From NCBI GenBank assembly GCA_025358075.1, contig JANYKU010000111.1:1-63128 (forward strand): a stretch of 63,128 bases of DNA, given 5' to 3'. The position numbers and the translations under genes were made by a program. This document shows positions 24,591 through 33,493 of the stretch, one piece after another. The notes beneath the pieces are model-generated. The model was not told the DNA's origin. It saw only the letters and a program-made list of their open reading frames with translations, and made no database searches. Origin of the DNA: Ilumatobacteraceae bacterium (GTDB taxonomy: Bacteria > Actinomycetota > Acidimicrobiia > Acidimicrobiales > Ilumatobacteraceae). How positions within the stretch are numbered: the first letter of the stretch is position 1; every line of letters begins with the position of its first letter.

Positions 24591-24596
24591 ACGGTA
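24591..24596 (-). promoter_or_regulatory. -10 box for the DUF5522-like gene
   Basis: TACCGT on the minus strand ends 8 bases before the GTG at 24582. Confidence 0.4.
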
Positions 24597-24609
24597 TCTG
24601 CCTGGTGCG

Positions 24610-24637
24610 TTGACAACCCGCGTGGCCTGACTAAGGT
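24610..24637 (+). promoter_or_regulatory. housekeeping-type promoter of the oligopeptide transporter operon
   Basis: A perfect TTGACA (24610-24615), a 16-bp spacer and TAAGGT (24632-24637). Transcription would start near 24644 and give a leader of about 75 bases, ending in a strong GAGGGGG ribosome-binding site before the ATG at 24718. This is the only clear -35/-10 pair with a long leader that I found. Confidence 0.65.
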
Positions 24638-24717
24638 GCCCTGAAGTCGGCGTGTGATGGGCGTCACAATTCACGTCGGTACGTCGACGACCGAAATCAT
24701 CGATTCCAGAGGGGGAA

Positions 24718-26583
24718 ATGGTGCGAACCAGGCAACGATCGAGACGTCGGGTCGTCGTGGCGATTGTGATCGGCCTCGGCCTGATCGCCGCGTCATGCGG
24801 GAAGAAAAACGACAGTGGCACGATTGCCACCAACGCGACCGTCGGCGCCACGGCGACCTCGGCGGCGACGGCGACCACTTCGACGCCAGGAACGGTTGGA
24901 TCGGCCAGCACGGTCGCCAACACCACGCCGGCGGCGACCACGGTGCCGGCGAAGAAGCCAGTCTCGGGTGGCGAGATCACGATCAGCGGTGAGGCGGAAG
25001 TCAGCAACGCTTGGGTTCCAGCCGCCATGCAGTGTGACGAGTACTGCCATCAGCGCGCTCGAACCTTCTTCGAGCCGATCGCGCAGTTCGGTGTCGACAA
25101 CAAGGTCCACCCGTACCTTGCCGAGAGCATCACGCCCAACGCGGACGCGACGCAATGGACCATCAAGGTTCGATCCGGCATCTCATTCACCGACGGCACG
25201 CCGCTGAACGCCGACGCCATGATCGAGAACCTCCAGCGCACAGGTAACTACATCCTCATCGCCGCCGAGGTCGCAGACGTCGCCAAGATCGACGACCCGA
25301 GCGGCGCCAAGAATGCCGACGGCTCGGCGAAGAAGATCTTGAAGATCGAGAAGGCCGACGACATGACCTTCACCATCTTCACCGGAAAAGATAGCGACCC
25401 GGCGCAGCCGTTGCCGTGGCCGGGCTTCGACGTAGTGCTCACCAGTCAGTTCGGGCTCATCGCTTCGCCAACATGGTTGAAGGCGGTTGACGGCGACGCG
25501 ACCAAGGCGATCCAGCCTGTCGGTACTGGACCATTCATCGTTCAGAGCTATGCCCCACACGACGCTCTGGTGGTCACGCGCAACCCGAAGTACTGGCGCA
25601 AGGACGCCGATGGCGTGCAGCTGCCATACCTCGACAAGATCACCTTCAAGGTGATCGAGGACTCCAAGACTGCGGAAGGTGCGCTGCGCAGCGGCGACAT
25701 CGACATGTTCTCCGATTCGAGCGGCACGATCATCTCCGACTTCCAGGGCGACCCCGACTTCCCCACGTTGTTGCAGAAGGACTACGCCGAGTCGAACTAC
25801 TTCATCATGGATCTCGACAAGCCCGGCCCGTATCAGGATGTGCGAGTTCGCTGCGCACTGTCGATGGCGATCGACCGCCAAGAGATCATCAACTTGACAC
25901 AGGGTGGCATCTTGCAAGTCGCCAACGGGCTCTTCTCGCCCGGCCAACAGGGCTACCTCGCGGACAACGGGTTCTCGACGGCTCAGAACATCGACGCCGC
26001 CAAGGCGCTGATCGCCGACTACCAGAAGGACCACCCAGGCCCGATTCAGGTGACGTACGGGCACACCGCCGATCGCATCAACGCCCAGCGCGCCGACTTG
26101 ATCAAGGGCTACTGGGCGGCAATCGGCGTCGACACCACGATCGAGGTCATCCCGCAAGAGACGTTCATCACCAACATGTTGCTCGGTGCCGACAACTTCT
26201 TCATCTACGACATCCGGCTTCACTCCGGCATCACGGTCGACCAGCAGAACTTCTGGTGGAACAGCCGGTCCGCGACGCAAGACGGCAAAGGCTTGGCACT
26301 CAACTTCGCTCGGGTCCGTGATCCGATCGTCGACACCAACCTCGCCACGGCCCGATCCGATCCGGATCCCGCCAAGCGTCAAGCCGCGGCCGAGGCCGTG
26401 AACCGGCAGATGGCCAAGGAGTGCTACCAGATCCCGTACTCGTGGACACTGTGGGGCACCATGCACAAAGCGAACATCCAAGGCCTGGGACAAGCAACAC
26501 TTCCCGATGGCACTGTCGCCCGCGACGGAACCGACTTCGGCGGCTGGTTCTCCACCAGCTCGCTGTGGCTCGACAAGGGCTAG
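24718..26583 (+). CDS. family 5 (oligopeptide/nickel-type) substrate-binding lipoprotein
   Basis: 621 residues. A basic N-terminus, a hydrophobic signal and a lipobox ending AASCG (Cys near residue 27) come first, followed by a Thr/Ala-rich linker and the SBP_bac_5 domain: YLAESITPN, WTIKVRSGISFTDGTPLNA, GTGPFIVQSY and CALSMAIDRQEIINLT. It is the extracytoplasmic receptor for the four transporter genes that follow in the same direction. Members bind peptides, opines or glycosides; the ligand is not evident. Confidence 0.93.
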   Translation: MVRTRQRSRRRVVVAIVIGLGLIAASCGKKNDSGTIATNATVGATATSAATATTSTPGTVGSASTVANTTPAATTVPAKKPVSGGEITISGEAEVSNAWVPAAMQCDEYCHQRARTFFEPIAQFGVDNKVHPYLAESITPNADATQWTIKVRSGISFTDGTPLNADAMIENLQRTGNYILIAAEVADVAKIDDPSGAKNADGSAKKILKIEKADDMTFTIFTGKDSDPAQPLPWPGFDVVLTSQFGLIASPTWLKAVDGDATKAIQPVGTGPFIVQSYAPHDALVVTRNPKYWRKDADGVQLPYLDKITFKVIEDSKTAEGALRSGDIDMFSDSSGTIISDFQGDPDFPTLLQKDYAESNYFIMDLDKPGPYQDVRVRCALSMAIDRQEIINLTQGGILQVANGLFSPGQQGYLADNGFSTAQNIDAAKALIADYQKDHPGPIQVTYGHTADRINAQRADLIKGYWAAIGVDTTIEVIPQETFITNMLLGADNFFIYDIRLHSGITVDQQNFWWNSRSATQDGKGLALNFARVRDPIVDTNLATARSDPDPAKRQAAAEAVNRQMAKECYQIPYSWTLWGTMHKANIQGLGQATLPDGTVARDGTDFGGWFSTSSLWLDKG

Positions 26584-26607
26584 CCGACTCTTTCTCTCGA
26601 GGTTCGC

Positions 26608-27573
26608 GTGCGCTACTTCTTACAACGGATGTTGCAGTTCGCCGTCGTGTTCTTCCTCGTCACGTTCGGCGTCATGATCTTCATGCGGATCGGGATGAAC
26701 AAGCCTGGTGATCCGGCGCGGACCATGCTGGGCGGATTCGTCACCGATCAGAAGGCAGCAGCGGTCAACAAGCAGTACCACCTCAACGACAACGTGTTCG
26801 TGCAGTACTTCTACTGGTTGGCCAAGATGTTCCGCGGCGACTTCGGCATCAGCGTTCAGCAGAACATCACGGTTGCCAACTACATGAAGGGAAGAGTTCT
26901 CGTCACCTTCTTCCTCGGCTTCTACTCGCTGCTGTGGGCGCTGATCATCGCCGTTCCAGTTGCCGTGTATCAGGCGTACCGGCGCGATTCGAACTTCGAT
27001 CGGGCCGGCAACCTTTTCTCCTTCCTGTTCGTCTCGCTGCCGGCACTGGTGTTGGCGCCGGTCATCATCCAACTCTTCGTCATCAGATGGGCGTGGTTCC
27101 CGCGCATCAGCGAGAAGGTCATGCCCTGGCAAAGCCTGAGTGGCCACTTCAAGAACTTCTTCTTGCCGGTGGTCGTGCTCACCCTGCCATTGGCGGCGAT
27201 CTTCGCCCGTCTGTTGCGCGCCGACATCGTGCAGACGCTGCAAAGCGACTTCATCACCCTGGCCAGCGCCAAAGGCGTTCCACCGAGCCGGGTGTTGTGG
27301 ACCCATGCCTTGCGCAACTCGTTGTTCTCGCTGCTCAGTAGCGTCGGGGTACAACTCGGTGCCCTTGTCGGCGGGGCGCTGGTCGTCGAGCAATACTTCT
27401 CGATGAAAGGCATGGGAGCGCTGCTGTTGACGTCGATCCTCTCCAAGGATCTGTTCGTGGTGCAGTCCGTCACCGCAATCGTCGTCGCCGTGGTTTCGGT
27501 GGCCAACTTGCTGATCGATCTGACGTACGCGTTCATCGATCCCCGGATTCGTCACGCTCGGGCGCTCACATGA
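26608..27573 (+). CDS. dppB: oligopeptide-type ABC transporter permease (DppB-like)
   Basis: 321 residues with six predicted helices. The N-terminus RYFLQRMLQFAVVFFLVTFGVMIFM and the coupling loop DIVQTLQSDFITLASAKGVP followed by ALRNSLF are typical of DppB/OppB. It starts 24 bp after the lipoprotein stop, with the DppC-like gene 10 bp downstream. It forms half of the transport channel. Confidence 0.94.
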   Translation: MRYFLQRMLQFAVVFFLVTFGVMIFMRIGMNKPGDPARTMLGGFVTDQKAAAVNKQYHLNDNVFVQYFYWLAKMFRGDFGISVQQNITVANYMKGRVLVTFFLGFYSLLWALIIAVPVAVYQAYRRDSNFDRAGNLFSFLFVSLPALVLAPVIIQLFVIRWAWFPRISEKVMPWQSLSGHFKNFFLPVVVLTLPLAAIFARLLRADIVQTLQSDFITLASAKGVPPSRVLWTHALRNSLFSLLSSVGVQLGALVGGALVVEQYFSMKGMGALLLTSILSKDLFVVQSVTAIVVAVVSVANLLIDLTYAFIDPRIRHARALT

Positions 27574-27583
27574 GGGCTCGTCC

Positions 27584-28504
27584 ATGACCACCGCACTCGC
27601 TTCGTCGACTCACGGTGCCGCCGAGGTGAAGTCGGCGCGTAAGGCGCGACACATGGGCTGGATGTTCGGCACCGCGTGGCTCGTCGTGCTGAGCTTCTGC
27701 GCCTTGTTCGCCAATCAGTTGCCATTCATCCGCACGTACGACGCCAAGGTCAGAGTCGCCGGCCAAGCCAAGCAATACGGCTTCGGACCCGGATGGACCG
27801 CGTGGCTCGGTACCGACAACTCGAGCCACGACGTGTTTGCCCGTTGCATCTATGGAGCACGTCAGACACTGTTCATCGGCATCGGCGCGACGATCATCGG
27901 GCTCACCGTCGGAGGGCTGCTCGGAGTGCTCGGAGGGTACTACCGCGGCTGGGTCGACCGTGCCATTTCGATCATCGTCGATTGTCTTCTGGCGATGCCG
28001 GCGTTGTTGCTGGCATTGCTGCTGATCCAACGCACAGATCAGATCAAGGAGACCATCACTGCGCTCGGTTGGCTCACTCGTACGGAAGAGATCACGATCA
28101 CGCTCGGCATCTTGGCGATCGCCCCGTTTGCCCGCATCGTGCGAGCCCAGACGCTCGGGCTCCGCGAACGCGACTTCGTGCTCGCCGCCCGCAGTCTGGG
28201 GGCCAAAAGTCAGCGCGTCATCTGGAGGGAGATCATGCCGAATCTCGTCCCTGCAATGGTGACCGTCGCCGTAACCGGGCTGGGAATCCTGATCGCTGCC
28301 GAGGGCACGCTCGCCTTCCTGGGCCTCGGTGTTGCCCGACCGCAAACATGGGGAACGATGATCGACGCAGCGCGAGACGATCTCTCCAAGGCATGGTGGG
28401 CAACCATCTTCCCGTGTCTCTTCCTGTTCCTCACGGTGCTCAGCTTCAACTTCATCGGTGATCACCTCGCTCGCAAGTTCGACATTCGTGAGGCAGCGGT
28501 ATGA
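27584..28504 (+). CDS. dppC: oligopeptide-type ABC transporter permease (DppC-like)
   Basis: 306 residues. It has a cytoplasmic N-terminus of about 35 residues, one helix, an extracytoplasmic loop with WLGTDNSSHDVFARCIYGAR, and the core helices with the coupling EAA loop LRERDFVLAARSLGAK and IMPNLVPAMV. This is the DppC/OppC pattern. Its stop overlaps the next ATPase start by four bases. Confidence 0.94.
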   Translation: MTTALASSTHGAAEVKSARKARHMGWMFGTAWLVVLSFCALFANQLPFIRTYDAKVRVAGQAKQYGFGPGWTAWLGTDNSSHDVFARCIYGARQTLFIGIGATIIGLTVGGLLGVLGGYYRGWVDRAISIIVDCLLAMPALLLALLLIQRTDQIKETITALGWLTRTEEITITLGILAIAPFARIVRAQTLGLRERDFVLAARSLGAKSQRVIWREIMPNLVPAMVTVAVTGLGILIAAEGTLAFLGLGVARPQTWGTMIDAARDDLSKAWWATIFPCLFLFLTVLSFNFIGDHLARKFDIREAAV

Positions 28505-29568
28505 GCATCGCCATCCAAGCGTCGACCAGGACAGATGACGGTCCGCTGCTGGAGCTGGAGGGCGTGCGCACGCACTTCCAAACGCCGCGCGGTGTGGTGC
28601 GCGCTGTCGATGGCGTGTCGTTGACGCTCGAGCGTGGACGAGCCCTGGGCATCGTCGGTGAGAGCGGATCCGGCAAGACCATCCTCTCCCGATCGATCAT
28701 GGGTCTGTTGCCCACACGAGGCACGATTCGCCAGGGCAGCATCCGCTTCGAAGGCCGCGAGATCGGTGGCCTGTCGCGGCGGGCGATGCGCGACGTGTGG
28801 GGCAAGGAGATGGCGATGATCTTCCAGGATCCGATGACATCGCTGAACCCACTGATGAAGATCGGCGCGCAGATCGCCGAGCCGCTGCGGATACATCTCG
28901 ACATGTCGAGGAGCGATGCCTGGGCCACTGCCGAGCGGCTGATGAACGACGTGCGAATCCCGGCCGCAGGTCGCCGCTTGCGGCAATACCCGCACGAGCT
29001 GTCTGGCGGCATGCGTCAGCGGATCATGATCGCAATTGCAATGGCGTGCGGTCCGACGTTGCTGTTGGCCGACGAGCCGACCACGGCTCTCGACGTGACG
29101 GTGCAAGCGCAAATCCTGGATCTGCTCGGCGAGCAACGGCGCGACCGCAACATGTCGCTGCTGCTCGTCACCCACGACCTCGGTGTGGTTGCCGGGCACA
29201 CCGACGACATCGGCGTGATGTACGGCGGCAAGCTCGTCGAGATGGCGCCTACCGCCGAACTGTTCGCCAACATGAAGATGCCGTACACCGAGGCGCTCCT
29301 ACAGAGCATCCCGAAGCTCGCCGATCCCAGCCACACACGGCTCAACGTCATCGCCGGCCGACCGCCCGACCTGGTCAACCCGCCGGTGGGGTGTCGGTTC
29401 TCGCCACGATGTCCCTACGCGCAGGACCGATGCAGGGAAGAGGAGCCACCGCTCATCCCCACGGTCGAAGACCCGCGGCACACGTACGCGTGTTGGTACC
29501 CGGTCGGGTCGCCGGCGTATCACGAGACGAAGGCCCGGCGGCAGCGCGAAGCCGAGGTCGCAGCCTGA
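28501..29568 (+). CDS. dppD: oligopeptide-type ABC transporter ATPase (DppD-like)
   Basis: 355 residues. Walker A GESGSGKT, signature LSGGMRQRIMIAIAMAC, Walker B LLADEPTTALDVT and the switch THDLGVVAG are present. The C-terminal oligopeptide-transporter extension has Cys-rich GCRFSPRCPYAQDRC, which in homologues binds an iron-sulfur cluster. It pairs with the next ATPase, whose ATG overlaps its stop (TGATG). Confidence 0.95.
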   Translation: MSIAIQASTRTDDGPLLELEGVRTHFQTPRGVVRAVDGVSLTLERGRALGIVGESGSGKTILSRSIMGLLPTRGTIRQGSIRFEGREIGGLSRRAMRDVWGKEMAMIFQDPMTSLNPLMKIGAQIAEPLRIHLDMSRSDAWATAERLMNDVRIPAAGRRLRQYPHELSGGMRQRIMIAIAMACGPTLLLADEPTTALDVTVQAQILDLLGEQRRDRNMSLLLVTHDLGVVAGHTDDIGVMYGGKLVEMAPTAELFANMKMPYTEALLQSIPKLADPSHTRLNVIAGRPPDLVNPPVGCRFSPRCPYAQDRCREEEPPLIPTVEDPRHTYACWYPVGSPAYHETKARRQREAEVAA

Positions 29569-30587
29569 TGGCGGGCACCGGCAAGGCCCATCTCCGCACC
29601 GAGGGCGATGTTCTGCTGCGGGTCGAAGATCTCGTCGTCGAGTTCCCGGTCGGTCGTACCGGGCTGAAGGTCAACGCCGTCAGCGGCATCAGCCTCGACG
29701 TGCTGCGCGGCGAGACGCTCGGTGTGGTCGGCGAGTCGGGCTGCGGAAAGAGCACGACCGGTCGGGCGATCATGCAGTTGCCCCGCCCCACCAGTGGCTC
29801 GGTCCTCTTCGAAGGCCGGCAGCTCACCGACATGAGCGGCGACGACATGCGCGAAGCGCGCACGCGCATGCAGATGATCTTCCAGGATCCGATCTCGTCG
29901 CTCAATCCTCGTCGCAAGGTGCGCGACATCGTCACCGAGCCACTGGCGATCTGGAAGCGCGGCAACAGCACCGAACAACGAGCCAAGGTCGACGCGCTGC
30001 TCGAAGAAGTCGGCATCGATCCGCAGCGCGCAGCCGAAAGCCAACCGCACCAGTTCTCCGGTGGTCAGTGCCAGCGCATCTCGATCGCCCGGTCGCTGGT
30101 GCTCGAACCGACCTTGATCATCTGCGACGAACCGGTCAGTGCACTCGACGTCAGCGTGCAGGCCCAGGTGCTCAACCTTCTCGAAGACCTCAAGGCCAAG
30201 CACGGGCTCACCCTGATCTTCATCGCCCACGACCTCGCCGTGGTCAAGAACATCAGCGATCGAGTGGCGGTGATGTACCTCGGCAAGATCTGCGAGGTCG
30301 CCCCCTCCGACGACTTGTACCGCGCCCCGGCGCATCACTACACGAGCGTGCTGCTCGATTCGATCCCGGTTCCCGACCCGAGTGTCGCGGCCACCAAGAC
30401 CGCGATAGAAGGTGAGCCACCATCACCGGTGTTGCCGCCACCGGGTTGCCGGTTCCACACCCGTTGTCCGGCGGCTACCGATGTGTGCCGCAACGAAGAG
30501 CCGAAGCTGCGCGAGATCGCAACTGCGCATTTCGTTGCGTGTCATCATCCGCTGTACGGCGACGACGTGCCCGTCTCCGTCGCCTAG
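29568..30587 (+). CDS. dppF: oligopeptide-type ABC transporter ATPase (DppF-like)
   Basis: About 339 residues from the ATG overlapping the previous stop. Walker A GESGCGKST, Q-loop QMIFQDPISSLNPRRKV, signature FSGGQCQRISIARSL (Cys where Arg or Gln is usual), Walker B IICDEPVSALDVS and the Cys-containing C-terminal extension GCRFHTRCPAATDVC. It is the last gene of the five-gene importer. Confidence 0.95.
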   Translation: MAGTGKAHLRTEGDVLLRVEDLVVEFPVGRTGLKVNAVSGISLDVLRGETLGVVGESGCGKSTTGRAIMQLPRPTSGSVLFEGRQLTDMSGDDMREARTRMQMIFQDPISSLNPRRKVRDIVTEPLAIWKRGNSTEQRAKVDALLEEVGIDPQRAAESQPHQFSGGQCQRISIARSLVLEPTLIICDEPVSALDVSVQAQVLNLLEDLKAKHGLTLIFIAHDLAVVKNISDRVAVMYLGKICEVAPSDDLYRAPAHHYTSVLLDSIPVPDPSVAATKTAIEGEPPSPVLPPPGCRFHTRCPAATDVCRNEEPKLREIATAHFVACHHPLYGDDVPVSVA

Positions 30588-30627
30588 AAGCCGCCGCGCC
30601 ACCTCATCACCCCGAGCCTTTTGGGAG

Positions 30628-30678
30628 GAGGTTGTCACACGCTGACCGTCCTGCAGACGGTGGTGCCGCGACAACCTC
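30628..30678. terminator. nested inverted repeats after the transporter operon
   Basis: Outer arms GAGGTTGTC (30628-30636) and GACAACCTC (30670-30678) are perfect 9-bp complements. They enclose an inner perfect 6-bp hairpin, ACCGTC-CTGCA-GACGGT (30645-30661). Lying between the DppF-like stop and the sigma factor promoter, it may end the transporter mRNA or act as a cruciform/operator. No T-tract. Confidence 0.45.
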
Positions 30679-30691
30679 GCATCGTCTGACC

Positions 30692-30697
30692 TAGTCT
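30692..30697 (+). promoter_or_regulatory. -10 box before the ECF sigma factor gene
   Basis: TAGTCT ends 10 bases before the GTG at 30708. Confidence 0.3.
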
Positions 30698-30707
30698 CCG
30701 CGACGCT

Positions 30708-31289
30708 GTGCCAACGACCGATGATATGAACGTGGGCTTCGACGAATGGCTGGAAAGCGCTGCACGTGGCGAACCCGAAGGGCTCGCCAACCTGTGGCGC
30801 CGGTACCAGCCGCTCGTGCTGCGTTACTTCCGGGGTCGCCTGCCCGACGCCGCCGAGGATCTTGCTTCGACAGTGTGGATCGATGTTGCCTCCAACCTCT
30901 CCTCGTTCCGCGGAGACGAAGACGGCTTCCGCGGCTGGCTGTTCACGATCGCCCATCGCCGGCTGGTCGACGAGCACCGTCGACGCGAGCGACGACCGGA
31001 GCACTCGGTCTCCCAGCCGCCTGAACGGAGCTCGTCGAGCGACACGCACGACGATGCAACCTCGCTCGACGCCGCACTGGCTCTGATCCGGCGTCTGCCG
31101 GCGGACCAGGCCGAAGCGGTGTTGCTCCGCGTCGTCGCCGACCTCGATGTCGGAGTTGTGGCCGAGATCATGCAGCGACGTGAGGGATCCGTTCGCGTGC
31201 TGGTTCACCGTGGCCTCGAGAAGCTTTCGGTTCTGTGCCAGAAACCTGTAACGGACGAGCCCCGCTCAACGATGAATGAGGTGTCATGA
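30708..31289 (+). CDS. ECF-type RNA polymerase sigma factor
   Basis: 193 residues. Region 2 includes YQPLVLRYFRGRLPDAAEDL and the promoter-melting part FRGWLFTIAHRRLVDEHRRR. A Ser-rich linker follows, then region 4 with LPADQAEAVLLRVVADLDVGVVAEIMQRREGSVR, a helix-turn-helix for -35 recognition. It directs transcription of a special regulon in response to an envelope or outside signal. The next gene overlaps its stop (ATGA) and is probably its membrane regulator. A shorter start at ATG 30726 is possible. Confidence 0.92.
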   Translation: MPTTDDMNVGFDEWLESAARGEPEGLANLWRRYQPLVLRYFRGRLPDAAEDLASTVWIDVASNLSSFRGDEDGFRGWLFTIAHRRLVDEHRRRERRPEHSVSQPPERSSSSDTHDDATSLDAALALIRRLPADQAEAVLLRVVADLDVGVVAEIMQRREGSVRVLVHRGLEKLSVLCQKPVTDEPRSTMNEVS

Positions 31290-32119
31290 ACCAACCGCCT
31301 TCACCCGAATCCCTCGACGGCCTGCTCAATGCGTTGCGCAGTCCAGCGACGGCGGAGGAGCTCTCGGGAGAGGCGACCGCGATCTCGGACATGGCTTCGG
31401 CGATCGCGGATTCATCGGAAGGAATCTCTCGTATGAGCCCCACTGCACACCGCAACCCCCTGAGTCGCCTCTCTCGTCGAGTCGTCGGCCTCACCGCCGT
31501 CGGAGTGCTGAGCGTCGCCGGAGTCGCAGCCGCCGCCACCGGTGTCTTTGTCCCCGACAACCGGCCGAAGACCGAGTTCGTGCCGGGAAGCGACGATTCG
31601 CAAGAGACAAGTGTGGCGACGACCGATGAAGAGTCGACGGAGACCACGGGCGTGCAGAACACCACGGTCGACACGACTGCGGCGGGTGACGAGGCATCCG
31701 AGACAACGCTCGCCAGCAACACGACGAAAGGAAGCGACACGACAGCGGTTGGCGACACCACGCAAACCGACAGCACCATCGTGTGTGCCGACGGCAACCA
31801 CGGCATGACCGTCAGCTCGGTGGCGCACGGCACCCCGCCAGGCCCCGGCCATGGTGCAGCGGTCAGCGCCGCCGCCAAGTCTGACTGCGGCAAGAGCACG
31901 ACCGACAGCACCACGGTCACCACTGCGAACACCTCGACGCCGGTCGACACGACGATGCCCCACCCTGGCAACAAGCCGGCCAATCCAGGCTCCAACGGGA
32001 ACGGCAATGGGAACGGCAATGGGAATGGTCAAGGGAACGGCAACGACAACGGGAACGGCAACGGGAATGGCCAAGGCAACGGCAACCCGGCCGCCGTGTA
32101 CAAGGGCAAGGGCGGCTGA
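31286..32119 (+). CDS. membrane-anchored Thr-rich, Asn-Gly-repeat protein (putative anti-sigma partner)
   Basis: 277 residues with a short cytoplasmic region of about 67 residues (LLNALRSPATAEELSGEA), one membrane helix near 68-88, and a long low-complexity exterior. Residues about 95-165 are Thr/Ser/Asp-rich, two Cys residues lie in the following segment, and the last 45 residues are mostly Asn-Gly. Overlap with the sigma gene makes an anti-sigma or sensor role likely, but I see no ZAS zinc motif or known anti-sigma domain. The exported part would be disordered and possibly glycosylated. Confidence 0.65.
   Translation: MNQPPSPESLDGLLNALRSPATAEELSGEATAISDMASAIADSSEGISRMSPTAHRNPLSRLSRRVVGLTAVGVLSVAGVAAAATGVFVPDNRPKTEFVPGSDDSQETSVATTDEESTETTGVQNTTVDTTAAGDEASETTLASNTTKGSDTTAVGDTTQTDSTIVCADGNHGMTVSSVAHGTPPGPGHGAAVSAAAKSDCGKSTTDSTTVTTANTSTPVDTTMPHPGNKPANPGSNGNGNGNGNGNGQGNGNDNGNGNGNGQGNGNPAAVYKGKGG
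31995..32088 (+). repeat. GGGAAC/GGCAAT hexamer repeat encoding Asn-Gly
   Basis: Degenerate six-base units (such as GGGAACGGCAAT) repeat about 15 times in frame and encode alternating Gly-Asn with occasional Gln and Asp. Expansion or contraction by whole units would keep the frame. Confidence 0.8.
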
Positions 32120-32168
32120 TCGCCGAGCGGCGACCACAACCATGCCTGCACAACTCCCCTCGAAAGTG

Positions 32169-33416
32169 CTACTCGGCAGCCCGTTTCGCACGTCGCGACC
32201 AGTGCTCGAGCGCACACGCGGCAAGGATCACGATCACCGGCTCGGCCGACGCCCGGATCCGGTGACCGCCGTAGAACACGACCGTGGTGATGCCAACGAC
32301 CAGGATCGGCAACAGCAACACGGCGAGATGTAATCGGCGGAGCCGGAATGCCCCGAGTGCGGCCAGCGGGGCGAGGATCCAGAACGAGACCACGCCCGCC
32401 CACGTAGCGAGGCGCTCACGCTCTTCGCCCACATCGCCGTGCACCAGGCCCCGCACGTCGTAGAGATCGAGGGTACGACCGACCCTGGCCACGAGGACCA
32501 CGGGAAGGCGGGCGAGGTGGGCCCTCGCGTACTGCAGACCGACTCGACGCTGTTGTTCCGATCGCACCGATGGATCTTCACCATTGGCGCCGATGTTCGC
32601 ATCAACGACACAGAACAGCGACCAACCTCCCAACGCGGCGCCGTAGTACGAGTCGGCGCAGTTGGCACCGAGCCACAACGGCCCCTCGTTCGTTGTCAGT
32701 AAGACCGGCTTGTCGAATCGCGTCGCGTTGAAGATCATCCATGGCGCGATCACGACCGCTGTTGCGGCAAGCACTGCCGCGGCATGCCAGCCATACTTCA
32801 GCGCGCTTCGCCTGCCAATCAGCAGCATCAGCAGCGCGCCGAGCGGAGCGAGTAGAAGCAGCTCGCTGCGGGCCAGAGCGCCGAGACCCATCAGCACCCC
32901 GCAGAGCACTGCACGCTGATACGTAGGCGACTCGGTCCCTCTCATGATCGCCAGCAGCGTCAGGGCGATCACGAGGCAGCTGACGCTCTCCGACATGACC
33001 AAGCCATCGTTGATCCACAGGTTCGGGTAGATCGCAGCGATCGCCGCGGCGATCAGGCCGACGCGATCGCCACCGACTCGGCGGGCGACGAGACCGATGA
33101 CTGCCACCGTTGCAATCCCGCACAGAACGGTGACGATTCGTTGGCGGTTGAACGGGTCGCTCCCCCAGCTGACCGGCGCCATCAGTACCGACGTCAGTGG
33201 GCCGTGCTCGGCACCGGGCAGGTCGGCGAACACTTCGCGGAACCACACCCCATGTGCCAGCTGACGGGCCTGGGCGCTGTAGTACAGCGAGTCGTTGAGC
33301 AGCAGCGCCCGGTTCCACTTGGTGATCAGAAGGCGAGCGACACGCAGAACCGCGCCGCCGGCCACGACCACGGCCAGGTTGGTACGGAAACCCCGCCCGG
33401 CATCGGTGTCAGCCAC
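32169..33416 (-). CDS. GT39-like membrane glycosyltransferase
   Basis: About 415 residues with roughly 9-10 membrane helices. The N-terminal extracytoplasmic loop has NDSLYYSAQARQLAHG, the position of the catalytic Asp in GT-C/PMT enzymes. VGLIAAAIAAIYPNLWINDG matches almost exactly a block in the fusion protein at 45.9-49.9 kb. Such enzymes transfer a sugar from a polyprenyl-phosphate donor outside the membrane. GTG 33416 is 8 bases after a TAGCCT box; the annotated-looking start at 33473 precedes it without support. Confidence 0.8.
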   Translation of the reverse strand: MADTDAGRGFRTNLAVVVAGGAVLRVARLLITKWNRALLLNDSLYYSAQARQLAHGVWFREVFADLPGAEHGPLTSVLMAPVSWGSDPFNRQRIVTVLCGIATVAVIGLVARRVGGDRVGLIAAAIAAIYPNLWINDGLVMSESVSCLVIALTLLAIMRGTESPTYQRAVLCGVLMGLGALARSELLLLAPLGALLMLLIGRRSALKYGWHAAAVLAATAVVIAPWMIFNATRFDKPVLLTTNEGPLWLGANCADSYYGAALGGWSLFCVVDANIGANGEDPSVRSEQQRRVGLQYARAHLARLPVVLVARVGRTLDLYDVRGLVHGDVGEERERLATWAGVVSFWILAPLAALGAFRLRRLHLAVLLLPILVVGITTVVFYGGHRIRASAEPVIVILAACALEHWSRRAKRAAE

Positions 33417-33424
33417 AGCGGGCG

Positions 33425-33430
33425 AGGCTA
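33425..33430 (-). promoter_or_regulatory. -10 box for the GT39-like gene
   Basis: TAGCCT on the minus strand ends 8 bases before the GTG at 33416. Confidence 0.45.
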
Positions 33431-33481
33431 GTGCTCGCTCGACGGTGCAGCGCAGAGCCACACCGTGTGACACGGGCTTGC

Positions 33482-33487
33482 TACCGT
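33482..33487 (+). promoter_or_regulatory. leaderless -10 box for the DNA glycosylase gene
   Basis: TACCGT ends 6 bases before the ATG at 33494. Confidence 0.5.
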
Positions 33488-33493
33488 CGCCTC

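Noticed and set aside
25168..25177. GGTTCGATCC, which resembles a tRNA T-loop.
   Set aside because: It lies inside the well-conserved binding-protein gene and no acceptor or anticodon arms fold around it.
31995..32088. Short regular repeats that might be a CRISPR array.
   Set aside because: Units are 6-12 bases without spacers and are in frame in a coding gene, encoding Asn-Gly.
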